This document shows, in pieces, positions 1 through 8,437 of a stretch of 47,485 nucleotides of DNA (positions are counted from its first letter, which is position 1; each line of letters starts with the position of its first letter). The DNA is from an uncultured Actinomycetes bacterium (GTDB taxonomy: Bacteria > Actinomycetota > Acidimicrobiia > Acidimicrobiales > RAAP-2): assembly GCA_903825765.1 (NCBI GenBank), contig CAIKBU010000023.1, forward strand, positions 1 through 47,485, read 5' to 3'. Below the pieces are notes generated by a model. The model worked only from the letters and a program-made list of their open reading frames with translations. It was not told the DNA's origin and made no database searches. Made by a program: the position numbers and the translations under genes.

Positions 1-474
1 CGAACCATTGACACCGGCACTGAGGAACTTGAACGTGATGTCGTCGTCCACCGTGGTGCGGTCGCGGTGGTTGCCGTCGACGACCTTGACCGCGTCGGGG
101 TCATCCGACAGTTCCGAGTTGCCCTCGAACGAGAGCACTACGAAATTCCTGCTGGTTCAATTGAATTCAACGAAACCGATCGGATGAGCGTCGCCAAGCG
201 CGAGTTGCGCGAAGAGATGGGGTGTGACGCACGTGAGTGGCGCACACTCGGGACGTACCTCAATTCTCCTGGTTGGACGAACCAGACCATAACCATATTT
301 CAGGCGCGCGACCTTTCATATTTTCCACGAGAAACAGTGGGGCCCGAAGAAGCGGCGTCGACCATTGAATGGTGGGACCGCGACCGGTGTCGCGCCTTCC
401 TGCAATCATCAGGACCTATCGACGCGACCACCACGATTGGCCTCCAGCACTTCTTGTGGGGGAGTGGTGACTGA
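1..474 (+). CDS. NUDIX hydrolase, ADP-ribose pyrophosphatase-like (5' partial)
   Basis: The frame is open from base 1, so the true start lies outside the window; 157 residues are visible. A Nudix box spans visible residues about 52-75 (G-x5-E, then RELREEMG), which binds divalent metal for hydrolysis of nucleoside diphosphate derivatives. The spacing between the first Glu and the REL is eight residues, one more than the textbook Nudix pattern; the catalytic RExxEE glutamates are present. The preceding IPAG turn is typical of ADP-ribose pyrophosphatases. The gene overlaps xerD by 8 nt, and a NUDIX-xerD pair is also found in mycobacteria. Substrate is inferred from family and context only. Confidence 0.85.
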   Translation, partial: RTIDTGTEELERDVVVHRGAVAVVAVDDLDRVGVIRQFRVALEREHYEIPAGSIEFNETDRMSVAKRELREEMGCDAREWRTLGTYLNSPGWTNQTITIFQARDLSYFPRETVGPEEAASTIEWWDRDRCRAFLQSSGPIDATTTIGLQHFLWGSGD

Positions 475-1366
475 GCACCAGTGGCTTACTGAGTACGTTA
501 CGTGGCTGACCGTTGAAAAGGGTCGTTCACGCGCCACCATCGAATCCTACGAACGTGACTGTCGACAGTTTCTTCAGTGGCTCGAGCAGTGTGAGCTCGC
601 TTTGGCACTGGTGACCACCGCCGATGTGGAACGATTTTTGCAAGAGTTGCGCAGAACCAAGGCGCCAAGTTCAGTGTCACGAGCGACGTCGTCGCTACGG
701 GGGTGGACCGGCTACTTAGTCGACGAACAACTGTTGGCGAACGATCCAATGCAACGAGTCGCTCCCTCTCGTCGCGGACGCACCTTGCCCCGTCCACTTG
801 ATGAGTCCGTCATTATGCACCTGCTTGATTCACTCGACGACGACTCAGCGGTCGGTCTGCGAGACGCCGCACTCCTCGAGCTCCTCTATGGCACCGGGGC
901 ACGAGTAAGTGAAGCAACCGGACTTACTATCGCCGATCTCGACTTTGACGAAGGCCTGTTGCGGGTCACCGGTAAAGGGTCAAAACAACGTCTCGTTCCC
1001 ATGGGACGCTCCCTCGAACGAGCGCTCCGCCTCTACCTGTCGCCAGGCGGACGCAGTGAATTTCCACATCCACGTCCGACGACGCGTCTCTTCTTGAATC
1101 AACGAGGCGGCCCGCTTACGAGACAGGGGGTTGACCTCATTATCAACCAACGGGCGCTGGCCGCAGGGATTGACCGACGGACCATCAGTGCACACGTCTT
1201 TCGTCACAGCTGTGCCACGCACATGTTGGCCCACGGGGCGGATATCCGCGTCGTGCAAGAGCTCCTCGGTCACGCCAGTATCGCGACCACTCAGCGGTAT
1301 ACGGCGGTATCAATCGCCTCACTCCAATCCGCCTACGTGTCAGCGCATCCCCGAGCACACGGTTAG
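467..1366 (+). CDS. xerD: Tyrosine site-specific recombinase XerD
   Basis: A 299-aa tyrosine recombinase that, with XerC, resolves chromosome dimers at dif. An N-terminal SAM-like core-binding domain (about residues 1-95) precedes the catalytic domain. The full catalytic set is visible: Arg146, Lys170/173, His243, Arg246 (HVFRH), His269 (LGHAS) and nucleophile Tyr278 (QRYTAV), within one or two positions of E. coli XerD. I chose the GTG at 467 because it gives the family length. The frame runs open upstream to 365, but that stretch is the NUDIX gene in another frame. XerC versus XerD is decided by gene order (next to NUDIX, near scpAB), so the letter is less certain than the family. Confidence 0.92.
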   Translation: MTEHQWLTEYVTWLTVEKGRSRATIESYERDCRQFLQWLEQCELALALVTTADVERFLQELRRTKAPSSVSRATSSLRGWTGYLVDEQLLANDPMQRVAPSRRGRTLPRPLDESVIMHLLDSLDDDSAVGLRDAALLELLYGTGARVSEATGLTIADLDFDEGLLRVTGKGSKQRLVPMGRSLERALRLYLSPGGRSEFPHPRPTTRLFLNQRGGPLTRQGVDLIINQRALAAGIDRRTISAHVFRHSCATHMLAHGADIRVVQELLGHASIATTQRYTAVSIASLQSAYVSAHPRAHG

Positions 1367-1369
1367 GGT
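1364..1369 (+). promoter_or_regulatory. Leaderless -10 element for the site-2 protease gene
   Basis: TAGGGT, followed by 6 nt and the GTG start at 1376. The TAG is also the stop codon of xerD. No convincing -35 is visible. The geometry recurs across the window. Confidence 0.5.
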
Positions 1370-1375
1370 TATCTG

Positions 1376-1996
1376 GTGCAGAGTAACTGGTGGTATTTGG
1401 TCGTTATTATTCCCTCGATTGTGCTCCACGAAGTCAGTCACGGCTACGTTGCTTGGAAGTTCGGTGACCCCACCGCCAAGAATGCGGGACGTCTCACCCT
1501 CAATCCTTTGTCGCACATCGACCCCTTCGGCACCGTGCTGCTCCCGCTGCTGCTCGTTGCTCTCGGGCTTCCCCCATTTGGATGGGCGAAACCCGTACCG
1601 GTGAACGTGTCGCGACTGCGGAACCCTCGGACCCAGAACGTTTACGTCTCCCTCGCGGGGCCACTCGTCAACATTGTCCTTTCACTCATCGGCCTGGGTA
1701 TGTGTCGGTACGCTGTGCACGTCAATCAGTCCAACACGTTGTTGCTCGCTGGTGCGTACATCGGACTTCCCAACCTCACGCTGGCGATCTTCAACCTCAT
1801 TCCGATTCCTCCGCTTGACGGATCGGTCGTTATTGAGCGCTTTGTCCCCGCGAACCGCATGGCGTCGTATTACCAGCTTCGCAATCGCGCCCTACCGTTG
1901 GTGATGGCCCTCGTCATTTTGGACAATTTCACCTTCCACCGCTTAGGCGCGCTCTTCGGCATGCTCCAAACGTGGTGGATGTCGCTCGCGTTTTAG
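1376..1996 (+). CDS. Site-2 protease family integral membrane metalloprotease (M50/Rip3-like)
   Basis: A 206-aa polytopic membrane protein. The zinc-binding HExxH is HEVSH at residues 18-22 inside the first hydrophobic segment, and the third zinc ligand is Asp148 in the PPLDGS motif near the C-terminal membrane segments. This is the compact M50B form without PDZ or CBS domains. Such enzymes cleave substrates within the membrane; the substrate here is unknown. The GTG start lies 9 nt after the xerD stop with no good ribosome binding site, which fits a leaderless start. The 3' end interlocks with trpS on the other strand (4-nt overlap). Confidence 0.88.
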   Translation: MQSNWWYLVVIIPSIVLHEVSHGYVAWKFGDPTAKNAGRLTLNPLSHIDPFGTVLLPLLLVALGLPPFGWAKPVPVNVSRLRNPRTQNVYVSLAGPLVNIVLSLIGLGMCRYAVHVNQSNTLLLAGAYIGLPNLTLAIFNLIPIPPLDGSVVIERFVPANRMASYYQLRNRALPLVMALVILDNFTFHRLGALFGMLQTWWMSLAF

Positions 1997-2961
1997 ATCA
2001 AGCCCATGGCCGACGCGGCCAAGCGGTAACGCTCTCCCGCCACCTGAGACGCCTTGTCAGCTCCTTGGGCGGCGATGGAAGCGAGTTGCGCGGGGTCGGC
2101 TCGAAGCACGTCGTAGCGTTCACGAACGGGAGTGAGCTCCGCAATGACGGCGGCCGCGAGGTCACTCTTCAAATCGCCGTACCGCTCATAGCGTTCGGCC
2201 ACGGCCGCGGGCGTTTCGCCGGTAATGCAGGCAAAAATCTCCAGCAAGTTCGAAAGGCCGGGCTTGGTTTCCCAGTCGTAACGCACCTCACCATCAGTGT
2301 CGGTCACGGCCTTCTTGATCTTCTTCTCAATGGCGGACGGCTCATCGAGGAGAAAGATTGATCCGAGTGGCGAAGAAAGCGATTTGGACATCTTGCGCGA
2401 GGGCTCTTGTAGATCCATCACGCGAGCGGCCGCTGGCGGCTGCACGCCCACCGGAATCGTAAAGACCTCCCCGTAGCGATTGTTGAATCGTTCGGCGATA
2501 TCGCGGGTGAGTTCGAGGTGTTGACGCTGGTCGTCACCGACGGGGACTTGTTGGGCGCTGTAGAGCAAAATATCGCCGGCCATGAGTACGGGGTAGGTCA
2601 ACAGTCCAACGCGGTATCCCTCTTGGCGTCCAGACTTTTCCTTGAACTGCGTCATCCTGGTCAGTTCGCCGTAGGAGGCGACACACTCGAGGAGCCAACT
2701 CATCTGGGTGTGAAACGGCACCTGGCTCTGGATAAACAAGGTGCACTGCGCAGGGTCAAGTCCGGCCGCCAACAGTGAAGCGAGGGTGTCCCAGGTCTGC
2801 GTTCGCAGCTGCGACGGTTCAATCTCCAAGGTGAGTGCGTGCAAATCAACGACGCAGAAGAAGGCTTCGGGATTCTGTGCGGCGACCCATTGACGAACGG
2901 CGCCGAGGTAATTACCGAGGTGCATCGTGCCCGAAGGCTGAATTCCAGAAAGAATGCGCAT
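1993..2961 (-). CDS. trpS: Tryptophanyl-tRNA synthetase
   Basis: A 322-aa class I aminoacyl-tRNA synthetase charging tRNA-Trp. The HIGH-type motif is HLGN (residues 14-17) and the KMSKS loop is intact at 190-194; the AGDILLY segment (around residue 130) and VGDDQRQH are signature TrpRS motifs. Length is typical for bacterial TrpRS. The ATG start has a TAGAAT hexamer exactly 6 nt upstream and no ribosome binding site, suggesting a leaderless mRNA. It is divergent from the scpA operon. In mycobacteria a parA gene, not trpS, precedes scpA, so the neighbourhood has been rearranged here. Confidence 0.97.
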   Translation of the reverse strand: MRILSGIQPSGTMHLGNYLGAVRQWVAAQNPEAFFCVVDLHALTLEIEPSQLRTQTWDTLASLLAAGLDPAQCTLFIQSQVPFHTQMSWLLECVASYGELTRMTQFKEKSGRQEGYRVGLLTYPVLMAGDILLYSAQQVPVGDDQRQHLELTRDIAERFNNRYGEVFTIPVGVQPPAAARVMDLQEPSRKMSKSLSSPLGSIFLLDEPSAIEKKIKKAVTDTDGEVRYDWETKPGLSNLLEIFACITGETPAAVAERYERYGDLKSDLAAAVIAELTPVRERYDVLRADPAQLASIAAQGADKASQVAGERYRLAASAMGLI

Positions 2962-2967
2962 GTCCGC

Positions 2968-2973
2968 ATTCTA
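2968..2973 (-). promoter_or_regulatory. Leaderless -10 element for trpS
   Basis: Minus-strand TAGAAT followed by 6 nt and the trpS ATG at 2961. Confidence 0.5.
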
Positions 2974-3001
2974 CGAGTGGGTACGCCCATGATGGAGAAG
3001 G

Positions 3002-3007
3002 TAGAGT
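3002..3007 (+). promoter_or_regulatory. Leaderless -10 element for scpA
   Basis: TAGAGT followed by 6 nt and GTG at 3014. It favours that GTG over the in-frame TTG at 3008. Confidence 0.45.
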
Positions 3008-3013
3008 TTGCCC

Positions 3014-3790
3014 GTGACCTTCGTCGTGACGACGCCGTCTTTCAGCGGCCCCGTAGAAACTCTTCTCCAGCTGATTTCGAGTCACGAGGTCGAGATTCTC
3101 GACGTTGCGCTCGCGCCCCTTGTCCACCAATACGTGGAGCACATCGCGGCAATATCCGACACTACCGATGTCGAGGAACTGTCGGAATTCCTGCTTATCG
3201 GTTCAATACTCGTGGAGATGAAGAGCCACCGTCTCTTGCCCGGTCGCGACAGTGCCGAGCCCGACGAGGAGTTCGTTGGCTGGGAGGAGCGCGACGTTCT
3301 CCTCGCTCGTCTACTGGAACTGCGCACCTACGCCGCCGTTTCCGACGCTCTCGTTACCCTCTTCGAACGAGCATCACGAAGCTTCCCCCGTCTTCGAGGA
3401 ATCGACGACGGATTTGTCGTCCAGCCACCCGATCTGCTGGCGGGCGTCACCACGACACAACTGGCGTTGGCCTACCTGCGCGGCATCGAGGAGAAGCCGG
3501 TCCCCGTGGTTCGACTCAATCACGTCACCGTCGACGTAGTCACCGTCGCCGAAACTGTCATTTTCTTGGCCCAACGCCTGCCCACCATGGGCACATTGTC
3601 GTTTCGTCATCTCACCAGCACGCTGCAAACCCGAATTGAAATTATCGTGCACTTTTTGGCAGTCCTCGAGCTCTGCAAATTAGGACACGTGTCGCTTGGT
3701 CAAGGGACGACCTTTGGGGATGTCGAAATTGAATGGATTGTCACGAGCGAACACGTTCTCGTAGAAGGAGTTGACAGTTATGAGGGATGA
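3014..3790 (+). CDS. scpA: Segregation and condensation protein A
   Basis: The kleisin subunit of the SMC-ScpA-ScpB condensin complex (258 aa). The N-terminal part (about residues 1-90) carries the typical FSGPVETLLQLI opening and the EFLLIGSILVEMKS helix that contacts the SMC neck. The acidic middle and a C-terminal winged-helix that binds the SMC head follow. An in-frame TTG at 3008 is an alternative start with a GGAGAAGG sequence about 6 nt upstream; I prefer GTG 3014 because of the -10-to-start spacing seen at other genes. First gene of an operon running to plsC; it overlaps scpB by 11 nt. Confidence 0.92.
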   Translation: MTFVVTTPSFSGPVETLLQLISSHEVEILDVALAPLVHQYVEHIAAISDTTDVEELSEFLLIGSILVEMKSHRLLPGRDSAEPDEEFVGWEERDVLLARLLELRTYAAVSDALVTLFERASRSFPRLRGIDDGFVVQPPDLLAGVTTTQLALAYLRGIEEKPVPVVRLNHVTVDVVTVAETVIFLAQRLPTMGTLSFRHLTSTLQTRIEIIVHFLAVLELCKLGHVSLGQGTTFGDVEIEWIVTSEHVLVEGVDSYEG

Positions 3791-4364
3791 AGCATCACTC
3801 GAACAGAAGCTTGAGGCCCTGCTGACTGTTGCGCTCGAGCCCATTTCGGCCGAGGAGTTGGCCGACGCCATCGAAGCCGACGCCACCGTTGTCACTACCT
3901 TGTTGCGCGCGTTGCGCGACGAATGTATTGAGCAACGGCGGGGATTCCTCTTCACTGAATTGGCGAGTGGCTGGGTCATGCAGACCTCGCCAGATGTGGC
4001 CGACGCCGTGAGTCGTTTCGCCAATCGTGACGTGTCGCACCGCCTCAGTTCCGCCGCACTCGAAACTTTGGCCATCATCGCCTATCGTCAACCGATTTCG
4101 CGGGCGCAGATCACCGCCCTTCGAGGAGTGAACGTCGATGGTGTCGCTCGACTCCTCGAACAGCGGGGCTATATCGAGGAGCGGGGACGCGCGACGGGGC
4201 CCGGTCAACCAATTCTGTACGGCACGACTGAACTCTTCCTCGACCGTCTCGGCTTGTCGTCACTCGACGCGTTGCCACCAATTGAACAATTCATGGAACC
4301 TGTTGAAACCGCTAAGCAGTTGGCGGACGAAATGTCGGGCGTGGTCAATGACCCAGGGGCCTGA
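3780..4364 (+). CDS. scpB: Segregation and condensation protein B
   Basis: A 194-aa tandem winged-helix protein that dimerises and binds ScpA in the condensin complex. The family signature ALETLAIIAYRQPISRAQI and the following RGVNVDG are visible in the second half. ATG 3780 is preceded by AAGGAG (3765-3770) at 9 nt. An in-frame TTG at 3771 touches that site and is rejected. It overlaps scpA by 11 nt and rluB by 17 nt, implying translational coupling. Confidence 0.94.
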   Translation: MRDEASLEQKLEALLTVALEPISAEELADAIEADATVVTTLLRALRDECIEQRRGFLFTELASGWVMQTSPDVADAVSRFANRDVSHRLSSAALETLAIIAYRQPISRAQITALRGVNVDGVARLLEQRGYIEERGRATGPGQPILYGTTELFLDRLGLSSLDALPPIEQFMEPVETAKQLADEMSGVVNDPGA

Positions 4365-5118
4365 GAACACGGATCCCTCACTCGAGGGAGAGCGATTGCA
4401 GAAGTTGTTGGCTCGCGCTGGGTACGGGTCTCGCCGCGTCTGTGAGATTCTTATCGCCGAGGGACGGGTCACGGTTAATGGCCGAATTGCTGAACTCGGT
4501 AACCGCGTCGACGCCGAAGTCGACGTGATCTGTGTTGATGGGGCAATGGCCCCACTGGCGCAAAGCAAGGTCTACTATCTCCTCAATAAGCCCGCCGGCA
4601 TCATCACGACGGCATCCGACCCACAAGGTAGACCCACGGTCTTGAGCATGGTGACGAGCTCGGTACGGATTTTCCCAATTGGCCGTCTCGATATGAACAC
4701 CGAGGGGTTATTGCTCCTGAGTAACGACGGACGCCTTGCTCACCTGCTGACCCACCCTTCCTCGGGAATTCAAAAGGAGTACTTAGCCCGGGTAAAGGGA
4801 GACCCGTCACCGGGTGCCCTACGACGCCTCCGGGAGGGTGTCGAACTCGATGACGGTATCACCGCCCCCGCCCAAGTGAGTCGCGTCAGCGAAGGTCTCA
4901 TTCGCATTGTGATCCACGAAGGGCGAAACCGACAGGTGCGCCGCATGTGTGAGGCGGTCGGACATGAAGTCGTTCGGCTCGTCCGTACGCGAATCGGTCC
5001 GCTCACCGACCCCACGTTGACGCCAGGTTCGTCACGCCAACTATCGTTGTTGGAAGTTCGACGACTGATGGAAGCAGTTGGAATGACCGACGAAATGGCT
5101 GCGAGTATGCCCTCATGA
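4348..5118 (+). CDS. rluB: 23S rRNA pseudouridine synthase RluB-like
   Basis: A 256-aa RsuA/RluB-family pseudouridine synthase. An S4 RNA-binding domain (about residues 16-60) precedes the catalytic domain, whose nucleophilic Asp115 sits in GRLDMNTEG. HEGRNRQVRRM near residue 190-200 is the second family motif. The ATG at 4348 lies within the end of scpB (17-nt overlap) and gives the normal length; the frame is open further upstream only as an overprint. The scpA-scpB-rluB order is conserved in Actinobacteria. RluB rather than RluE/RluF is inferred from that context. Confidence 0.92.
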   Translation: MTQGPENTDPSLEGERLQKLLARAGYGSRRVCEILIAEGRVTVNGRIAELGNRVDAEVDVICVDGAMAPLAQSKVYYLLNKPAGIITTASDPQGRPTVLSMVTSSVRIFPIGRLDMNTEGLLLLSNDGRLAHLLTHPSSGIQKEYLARVKGDPSPGALRRLREGVELDDGITAPAQVSRVSEGLIRIVIHEGRNRQVRRMCEAVGHEVVRLVRTRIGPLTDPTLTPGSSRQLSLLEVRRLMEAVGMTDEMAASMPS

Positions 5119-5480
5119 GTACCACCGTTCGCGCTGTTCGTGGCGCCATAAGTTGCGATGCCGACACCATCGAGGCCATCAACGCTGCCTCCCTTGAGGT
5201 AACCAAGGCCATGCTCACTCGTAACGACCTGGCTATTGATGACGTCATCAGCATCTTCTTCACGAACACGCCCGACCTCGTGAGTGGCTTTCCCGCAACC
5301 GGCGTCCGCCTCGCGGGGTTCGAGGATGTTCCCCTCATGTGCGCCAGCGAAATTGCCGTGCCCGGTTCAATGCCGAGAATCATTCGAGTTCTCATGCACG
5401 TGCACAGTCCACGCCGACGAGACGAAATCAAACACGTCTTTTTAGGTGAAGCGAAGGCACTGCGGAGCGACCTTGACTGA
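5115..5480 (+). CDS. aroH: Chorismate mutase, AroH class
   Basis: A 121-aa trimeric AroH-type chorismate mutase converting chorismate to prephenate. It aligns end to end by eye with Bacillus subtilis AroH. The VRGA opening gives the first active-site arginine (Arg9), the TPDL and FPA motifs follow, Glu79 and Arg91 match the catalytic Glu78 and Arg90, and the protein ends LRSDLD. The position of Tyr108 is Phe109 here. It overlaps rluB by 4 nt (ATGA) and precedes tyrA, the next enzyme of tyrosine synthesis. Confidence 0.93.
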   Translation: MSTTVRAVRGAISCDADTIEAINAASLEVTKAMLTRNDLAIDDVISIFFTNTPDLVSGFPATGVRLAGFEDVPLMCASEIAVPGSMPRIIRVLMHVHSPRRRDEIKHVFLGEAKALRSDLD

Positions 5481-6537
5481 TCGGTATTGTCACGTTGTTG
5501 GTCTCGGGCTTATCGGTGCCTCCCTCGCTCTCGCCCTCACCAAGGCCGGATGGACGGTCTCGGGCGAAGACCTCGATGACGCGGTGCAGCGTCAGGCCCT
5601 CATCGAAGGCGTCATTTCTAACACCACACCGTCACTGGCTACGACACTGGTCATAGCCGCGACACCCGCCGGTTCCGTGGCGAGCGTGATTTCGCGTCTC
5701 GCGACCACGTTGACTGGTACCGATGTCCTGTTCACCGACGTTGCTGGAGTCAAGCGCGCAATCGTTGCCGAAATCGATGACCCCCGTTTCATCGGCGGAC
5801 ACCCAATGGCCGGTTCTGAACTTCGTGGGATCGCTGGGGCTCGCGGCGATCTGTTCAAGGGTTGCACGTGGGTGTTGACCCCCACCGAAGAAACGAGTGC
5901 GCAGCGGTACGCCCAACTACACGCGCTTATCCGCGAGTTAGGCGCATCCGTCCTCGCCGTATCGGCCGATGATCACGACCGACTCGTTGCTCTGGCCAGT
6001 CACGTACCCCACGTTTTGGCTGTGACCTTGATGAATCAGGCCGCTGAGGCCGCAAAAACCGATGGGGCACTCCTGCAATTGGCTGCCGGAGGGTTTCGCG
6101 ACATGACCCGCATTGCCGCGGGCGATCCGTTTATTTGGCCCGATATCCTCGTGCAGAATCGTTCCGCCATCGTGCACTCCCTCGACGAAGTGATGAGTCG
6201 CCTCCACGCACTGCGCAGCGCCATCGAACGCGAGGACCGTCCACAACTCAGCACACTGCTCGCCGAGGCCTCGATCTCCCGGCGACAACTACCCGGACGT
6301 TCCGTCAGTAGCGACGCATTGGCCCACCTGCGTATTCCAATGCCCGACCGTCCGGGCGTCCTCGGATCGATTACCCGCATCGCCGCTGATTTGCAGGTCA
6401 ATATTTTCGACATTGAAATTGCCCACGGCATCGAAGGCGCCGCGGGCACGCTCCTGCTCGCGGTTGACCGGAGTGTTGTGCCGCAGTTCGCGGCCGCCCT
6501 CGAGGGCGAGGGATTTATCGTAGGAGTAGAGCAATGA
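5473..6537 (+). CDS. tyrA: Prephenate dehydrogenase with C-terminal ACT domain
   Basis: A 354-aa NAD(P)-dependent dehydrogenase acting after chorismate mutase. The Rossmann motif GLGLIG is at residues 10-15, and GGHPMAGSE is the family substrate-binding segment. The last 70 or so residues (from IPMPDRPGVLG) form an ACT domain, usually the site of feedback by tyrosine. I chose TTG 5473 (CGGAG about 5 nt upstream; 8-nt overlap with aroH). GTG 5446 would add nine residues. Prephenate versus arogenate as substrate cannot be decided from sequence. Confidence 0.9.
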   Translation: MTDRYCHVVGLGLIGASLALALTKAGWTVSGEDLDDAVQRQALIEGVISNTTPSLATTLVIAATPAGSVASVISRLATTLTGTDVLFTDVAGVKRAIVAEIDDPRFIGGHPMAGSELRGIAGARGDLFKGCTWVLTPTEETSAQRYAQLHALIRELGASVLAVSADDHDRLVALASHVPHVLAVTLMNQAAEAAKTDGALLQLAAGGFRDMTRIAAGDPFIWPDILVQNRSAIVHSLDEVMSRLHALRSAIEREDRPQLSTLLAEASISRRQLPGRSVSSDALAHLRIPMPDRPGVLGSITRIAADLQVNIFDIEIAHGIEGAAGTLLLAVDRSVVPQFAAALEGEGFIVGVEQ

Positions 6538-7811
6538 GTCACGTCATCGTCGAAGCGAAAACGAGCCTAAAGGGCTCCGTGTGCGTACCAGGAGACAAGA
6601 GTGCCTCGCACCGAGCGGTCATTCTCAGTGCACTGGCTGACGGTACCAGCACAATTGAGGGTCTTTCGCCCGGGCTCGACGTCCACGGCACGGCCACGAT
6701 TGCCGCCCAACTCGGTGCTTCGGTCGCCATCGACGGGTCTGTAGTGTCGATTACCGGTCCCCGTGACGGCCTCGTCGCATCCGCCACACCCCTCGACTGT
6801 GGAAACTCCGGCACAACAATTCGCCTCCTGAGTGGTGTTGTCGCCAGCGTCGCCGGTCGCCACACGCTGGTTGGTGACCATTCACTCAGCCGACGCCCGA
6901 TGGACCGAGTGGCCATACCACTGCGATTGATGGGTGCATCAATAGGTGGCGAAGGGGAGCGGGAAACGCCGCCGTTGACCATCGATGGATCGAACTTGTC
7001 GGGCATTGACTACACCGTTCCGGTGCCGAGCGCCCAGGTCAAATCAGCAATCCTCCTGGCCGCGCTACGAGCCAGCGGCGACACCGTCGTTCGAGAATCA
7101 CTTCGCACCCGCACCACGACCGAAGACATGTTGCGACACTCAGGCGTGACCCTAACGTCAACACCCGAGGGGGAAGGCAGAGTTATCCACCTTCGTCCTG
7201 GTCGCCCCAGCCCCCAACGGTGGCGTGTACCGACCGATCCTTCGCAAGCGGCCTTTTTCGCCGTGCTGGGACTGATTGCGTCAAATGCCACCATCCGAAT
7301 CCTCGACGTCGAAGCCAGCCCTGAGCGCATCGGATTCGTCAGCGTCCTGCAACGACTCGGCGGCGACGTCGTCGTCGAGCGAGGTGACGGCATCGCGACA
7401 CTTCACGTTGCTTCGTCTGCGCTGACCGCAACCGAAATTCACGCGAGTGAAATCCCGAGCGTCGACGAGGCCCCTATTTTGAGTATCGCGGCGGCCGCGG
7501 CCACCGGAGTCACCGCATTCCGCGATATGGGCGAACTTCGCTTGAAGGAATCAGACCGATTCGCTGGCTGCATGTTGCTCGCCCGAAGTGTTGGTGCCAC
7601 CACGTGGTCTGACGGTGATGATTTCTTTATCGAAGGACTCGGCAGCGCCGCTCAGTTCTCTTCCTTCGCCATCGATCCGGGCCTTGATCATCGCATGGTG
7701 ATGTCCGCCGCCGTGGCGGGAACCGCTGGACGAGGATGCACGATTGAGAACCCGGAGACTGTTTCGTCGTCTTATCCGGGTTTCTTTCACGACCTCGCGC
7801 AACTCGCATGA
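6534..7811 (+). CDS. aroA: 3-phosphoshikimate 1-carboxyvinyltransferase (EPSP synthase)
   Basis: A 425-aa two-domain enzyme joining shikimate-3-phosphate and phosphoenolpyruvate in the shikimate pathway. Visible landmarks are PGDKSASHRA near the N-terminus, DCGNSGTTIRLLSG around residue 90, PVPSAQVKSA near 165, and LRLKESDR near 345. The start forms an ATGA overlap with tyrA and the stop an ATGA overlap with cmk. Its place between tyrA and cmk groups late aromatic synthesis within the scpAB operon. Confidence 0.97.
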   Translation: MSHVIVEAKTSLKGSVCVPGDKSASHRAVILSALADGTSTIEGLSPGLDVHGTATIAAQLGASVAIDGSVVSITGPRDGLVASATPLDCGNSGTTIRLLSGVVASVAGRHTLVGDHSLSRRPMDRVAIPLRLMGASIGGEGERETPPLTIDGSNLSGIDYTVPVPSAQVKSAILLAALRASGDTVVRESLRTRTTTEDMLRHSGVTLTSTPEGEGRVIHLRPGRPSPQRWRVPTDPSQAAFFAVLGLIASNATIRILDVEASPERIGFVSVLQRLGGDVVVERGDGIATLHVASSALTATEIHASEIPSVDEAPILSIAAAAATGVTAFRDMGELRLKESDRFAGCMLLARSVGATTWSDGDDFFIEGLGSAAQFSSFAIDPGLDHRMVMSAAVAGTAGRGCTIENPETVSSSYPGFFHDLAQLA

Positions 7812-8437
7812 GTCGCACCGTTATCGCCATTGATGGCCCCGCCGGATCGGGTAAGTCAACCGTGGCGAAGGCAGTCGCGAAGGCATTGTCGTGGCACTAT
7901 CTAGACACCGGCTCAATGTACCGAGCCGTTACCGTCGCCGCTCAGCGTCGAAACCTCAATCTGAATGATGAAGAGGTGATGGGCGACTTCGCTGAGTCGG
8001 TCACTATTGAATTGGGTAATTCCGTCCTCGTCAATGGGGAGGACGTCACCGAGGAGCTGCGGACCGAGCAGACCAATCGTGATGTTTCGATTGTCGCCAC
8101 CATGGCGCGGGTTCGCCACGCCATGGTGCACCAGCAACGACTTTTTGCCACCACTGCGGCGACCGGCATCGTGGTCGAGGGACGCGACATCACCACGGTG
8201 GTCTTCCCCGACGCGAGAGTGAAAATCTATCTCACTGCGTCACTCGAGGAGCGTTCGCGTCGACGGGGCGGTGATGAGGGGGAGGATTCAGTCGCTCGTC
8301 GCGACCACGCCGACATGTCGCGAGAGGTCTCCCCGCTGACCCAGGCGAGCGACGCCCATACCATTGACACCACCGACCGGAGCATCGCCGACGTGGTTGA
8401 GGAGATTTTGACGTGTCTCGCAAACAGCTCGAACTGA
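7808..8437 (+). CDS. cmk: Cytidylate kinase
   Basis: A 209-aa (d)CMP kinase, somewhat shorter than the usual 220-230 aa. The P-loop GPAGSGKS is at residues 10-17, and DTGSMYRA, VEGRDITTVVFPDA and RRRGGD match the CMP-binding and lid regions. It overlaps aroA by 4 nt and plsC by 25 nt. In mycobacteria cmk follows rluB and precedes der; here aroH-tyrA-aroA are inserted before it and der is displaced about 4 kb downstream. Confidence 0.95.
   Translation: MSRTVIAIDGPAGSGKSTVAKAVAKALSWHYLDTGSMYRAVTVAAQRRNLNLNDEEVMGDFAESVTIELGNSVLVNGEDVTEELRTEQTNRDVSIVATMARVRHAMVHQQRLFATTAATGIVVEGRDITTVVFPDARVKIYLTASLEERSRRRGGDEGEDSVARRDHADMSREVSPLTQASDAHTIDTTDRSIADVVEEILTCLANSSN

Noticed and set aside
2839-3639. 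Plus-strand 266-aa open frame across the trpS start and scpA
   Set aside because: It overlaps two well-identified genes and has no family motif, being an Arg/Pro-rich overprint typical of high-GC coding DNA.
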